Shown here in pieces: positions 5,841-6,277 of a stretch of DNA of 6,277 nucleotides. The position numbers and the translations under genes were made by a program. Numbering within the stretch: position 1 is the first letter of the stretch; the number at the start of each line of letters is the position of its first letter. This DNA is from Rhodospirillales bacterium. GTDB lineage: Bacteria; Pseudomonadota; Alphaproteobacteria; Rhodospirillales_A; Casp-alpha2. The notes below the pieces were generated by a model that worked only from the letters and a program-made list of their open reading frames with translations, did not search any database and had not been told where the DNA came from. The stretch spans positions 1 to 6,277 of the forward strand of contig JAESSX010000011.1 in the NCBI GenBank assembly GCA_016763915.1, given 5' to 3'.

Positions 5841-5880
5841 GGCTGCCTTCCCAGGCAGCCAGGGCCGGTTGCCTGAACCG
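5841..5880. repeat. Two adjacent hairpins upstream of the rlmN promoter
   Basis: The first is a perfect 7-bp GC-rich stem, GGCTGCC (5841-5847) with GGCAGCC (5854-5860), and a 6-nt loop TTCCCA. After 5 nt a second stem follows, CGGTT (5866-5870) with AACCG (5876-5880), and a 5-nt loop. Neither is followed by a T tract on either strand, so an intrinsic terminator is not supported. They could be part of an unannotated RNA, or a pause or processing structure. Confidence 0.5.
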
Positions 5881-5911
5881 TTGGCTGATAATGTTTACAA
5901 TTCACCGGAAT

Positions 5912-5942
5912 TTGACATAACACGGGAACCCGCCGTTATACC
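5912..5942 (+). promoter_or_regulatory. Promoter for rlmN with a long spacer and an internal dyad
   Basis: TTGACA (5912-5917) is an exact sigma-70 -35 hexamer. TATACC (5937-5942) matches four of six -10 positions after a 19-nt spacer; TTATAC at 18 nt is the alternative. The spacer holds CGGG-AA-CCCG (5923-5932), centred within half a base of the spacer midpoint. A second dyad, AATTC-ACCG-GAATT (5899-5912), abuts the -35 box. The leader to the rlmN start would be about 95 nt. Confidence 0.55.
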
Positions 5943-6007
5943 CCGAACCCCAATCCTTTCCTGATCGGCGCGCCGGGGAGACCGGCTTGAGGCGCCTTTT
6001 GGCGTAA

Positions 6008-6033
6008 TTAGACGTCCTGAGGCCTCTTTAGAC
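6008..6033 (+). repeat. Direct repeat of TTAGAC, 20 bp apart, in the rlmN leader
   Basis: TTAGAC occurs at 6008-6013 and again at 6028-6033, about two helical turns apart. Between them are GACGTC (6011-6016) and the palindrome GAGGCCTC (6019-6026). The second copy lies 10 nt before the rlmN ATG. The repeat is exact but short, and its function is unknown. Confidence 0.35.
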
Positions 6034-6043
6034 CTCTTTTAAC

Positions 6044-6277
6044 ATGGCGTTTGACGACAAAACGCCCTATGTCTTTGCCATGACCAAGGCGCATAAAAAC
6101 CTGATCGGCCTGGACCGCGAGGAACTGGCCCAGGAAATGGACGCCATCGGTGAAAAGCCGTTCCGCGCCAAGCAGCTTTGGCACTGGATCTATCACCAGG
6201 GCGAAACCGATTTCTCGAAAATGACGACTCTGGTCAAGCCGGCGCGGGCCAAGCTGGCCGAACACTATTGCCTGGAG
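6044..6277 (+). CDS. rlmN: 23S rRNA (adenine-C2)-methyltransferase RlmN, N-terminal part (3' end outside window)
   Basis: RlmN is a radical-SAM enzyme that methylates C2 of A2503 in 23S rRNA and A37 in some tRNAs. The window holds the first 78 residues, the N-terminal helical domain. The hallmark is EKPFRAKQLWHWIYHQG followed by TDFSKMTTLVKPAR (residues 37-68), which matches the conserved opening of RlmN proteins. LIGLDREEL precedes it. The CxxxCxxC cluster motif and the catalytic cysteines lie downstream, out of view. ATG 6044 is the first in-frame start after the stop TAG 6029-6031. It lacks a Shine-Dalgarno, since the nearest GAGG lies about 21 nt away. The internal ATG at 6080 has none either. 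The frame is open to the window edge. Confidence 0.95.
   Translation, partial: MAFDDKTPYVFAMTKAHKNLIGLDREELAQEMDAIGEKPFRAKQLWHWIYHQGETDFSKMTTLVKPARAKLAEHYCLE

Larger units (their letters stand above)
5474..6043. other. Long divergent intergenic region between the kinase and rlmN
   Basis: This stretch of 570 bp has no confident gene. The kinase-proximal part must hold the kinase promoter, but I see no convincing -35/-10 pair there on the minus strand. The middle holds two doubtful small ORFs that meet tail to tail at 5705-5708, and an A/T-rich run at about 5790-5811. The rlmN-proximal part holds two adjacent hairpins (5841-5880), a promoter with a consensus -35 box (5912-5942), the 10-bp palindrome CGGCGCGCCG (5966-5975), the small stem CGCC-TTTT-GGCG (5993-6004), GAGGCCTC (6019-6026) and a repeated TTAGAC (6008 and 6028). 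I recognise no tRNA, SRP RNA, tmRNA, 6S RNA or riboswitch core in it. Confidence 0.5.

Noticed and set aside
5705..5923. 72-codon version of the small minus-strand ORF starting at GTG 5923
   Set aside because: Its N-terminal third runs antisense through the rlmN promoter, has no good ribosome-binding site and reads as unstructured noise.

Overview
The window is about 6.3 kb of GC-rich bacterial DNA that looks like an ordinary chromosomal region of an alphaproteobacterium. The likely relatives are Rhodospirillales-like, but this is an inference from gene content and protein style and was not tested. Three things support it: a proteobacterial-type glutaminyl-tRNA synthetase, a sensor kinase with a PleC/DivJ/PdhS-style phosphoacceptor domain, and GC-rich codon use. 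No tRNA, rRNA, insertion sequence, phage gene, CRISPR array or toxin-antitoxin pair was seen.

Layout, left to right. (1) Bases 1-323, plus strand: the last 106 codons of glnS. (2) Bases 320-1594, minus strand: a complete SelA-like PLP-dependent enzyme of unknown substrate. Its stop codon interlocks with the glnS stop in a shared CTAG. (3) Bases 1595-1839: an intergenic stretch with an AT-rich core next to a possible three-way-junction fold. (4) Bases 1840-3039, minus strand: an unrecognised envelope protein with signal peptide, proline-rich linker, small extracytoplasmic domain, one membrane helix and a cytosolic tail of alternating basic and acidic blocks. (5) Bases 3040-3223: an intergenic stretch with a 16-nt inverted repeat just upstream of the envelope gene's ribosome-binding site and a weak terminator after the kinase. 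(6) Bases 3224-5473, minus strand: a hybrid-input sensor histidine kinase (dCache, HAMP, GAF, HisKA, HATPase_c). (7) Bases 5474-6043: a long divergent intergenic region with tandem hairpins, a promoter with a consensus -35 box, and two doubtful small ORFs. (8) Bases 6044-6277, plus strand: the first 78 codons of rlmN.

How the genes relate. The three complete genes share a strand but lie 184-245 bp apart, so they need not form one operon. glnS and rlmN are translation housekeeping genes that flank the accessory trio. The kinase has no response regulator here, so its partner must be elsewhere; the DHp sequence suggests a DivK-like protein, which is an inference. No functional link between kinase, envelope protein and PLP enzyme can be shown from sequence.

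I did not find a clearly new multi-gene system. The least explained items are the envelope protein with its charge-block tail and the structured intergenic DNA.
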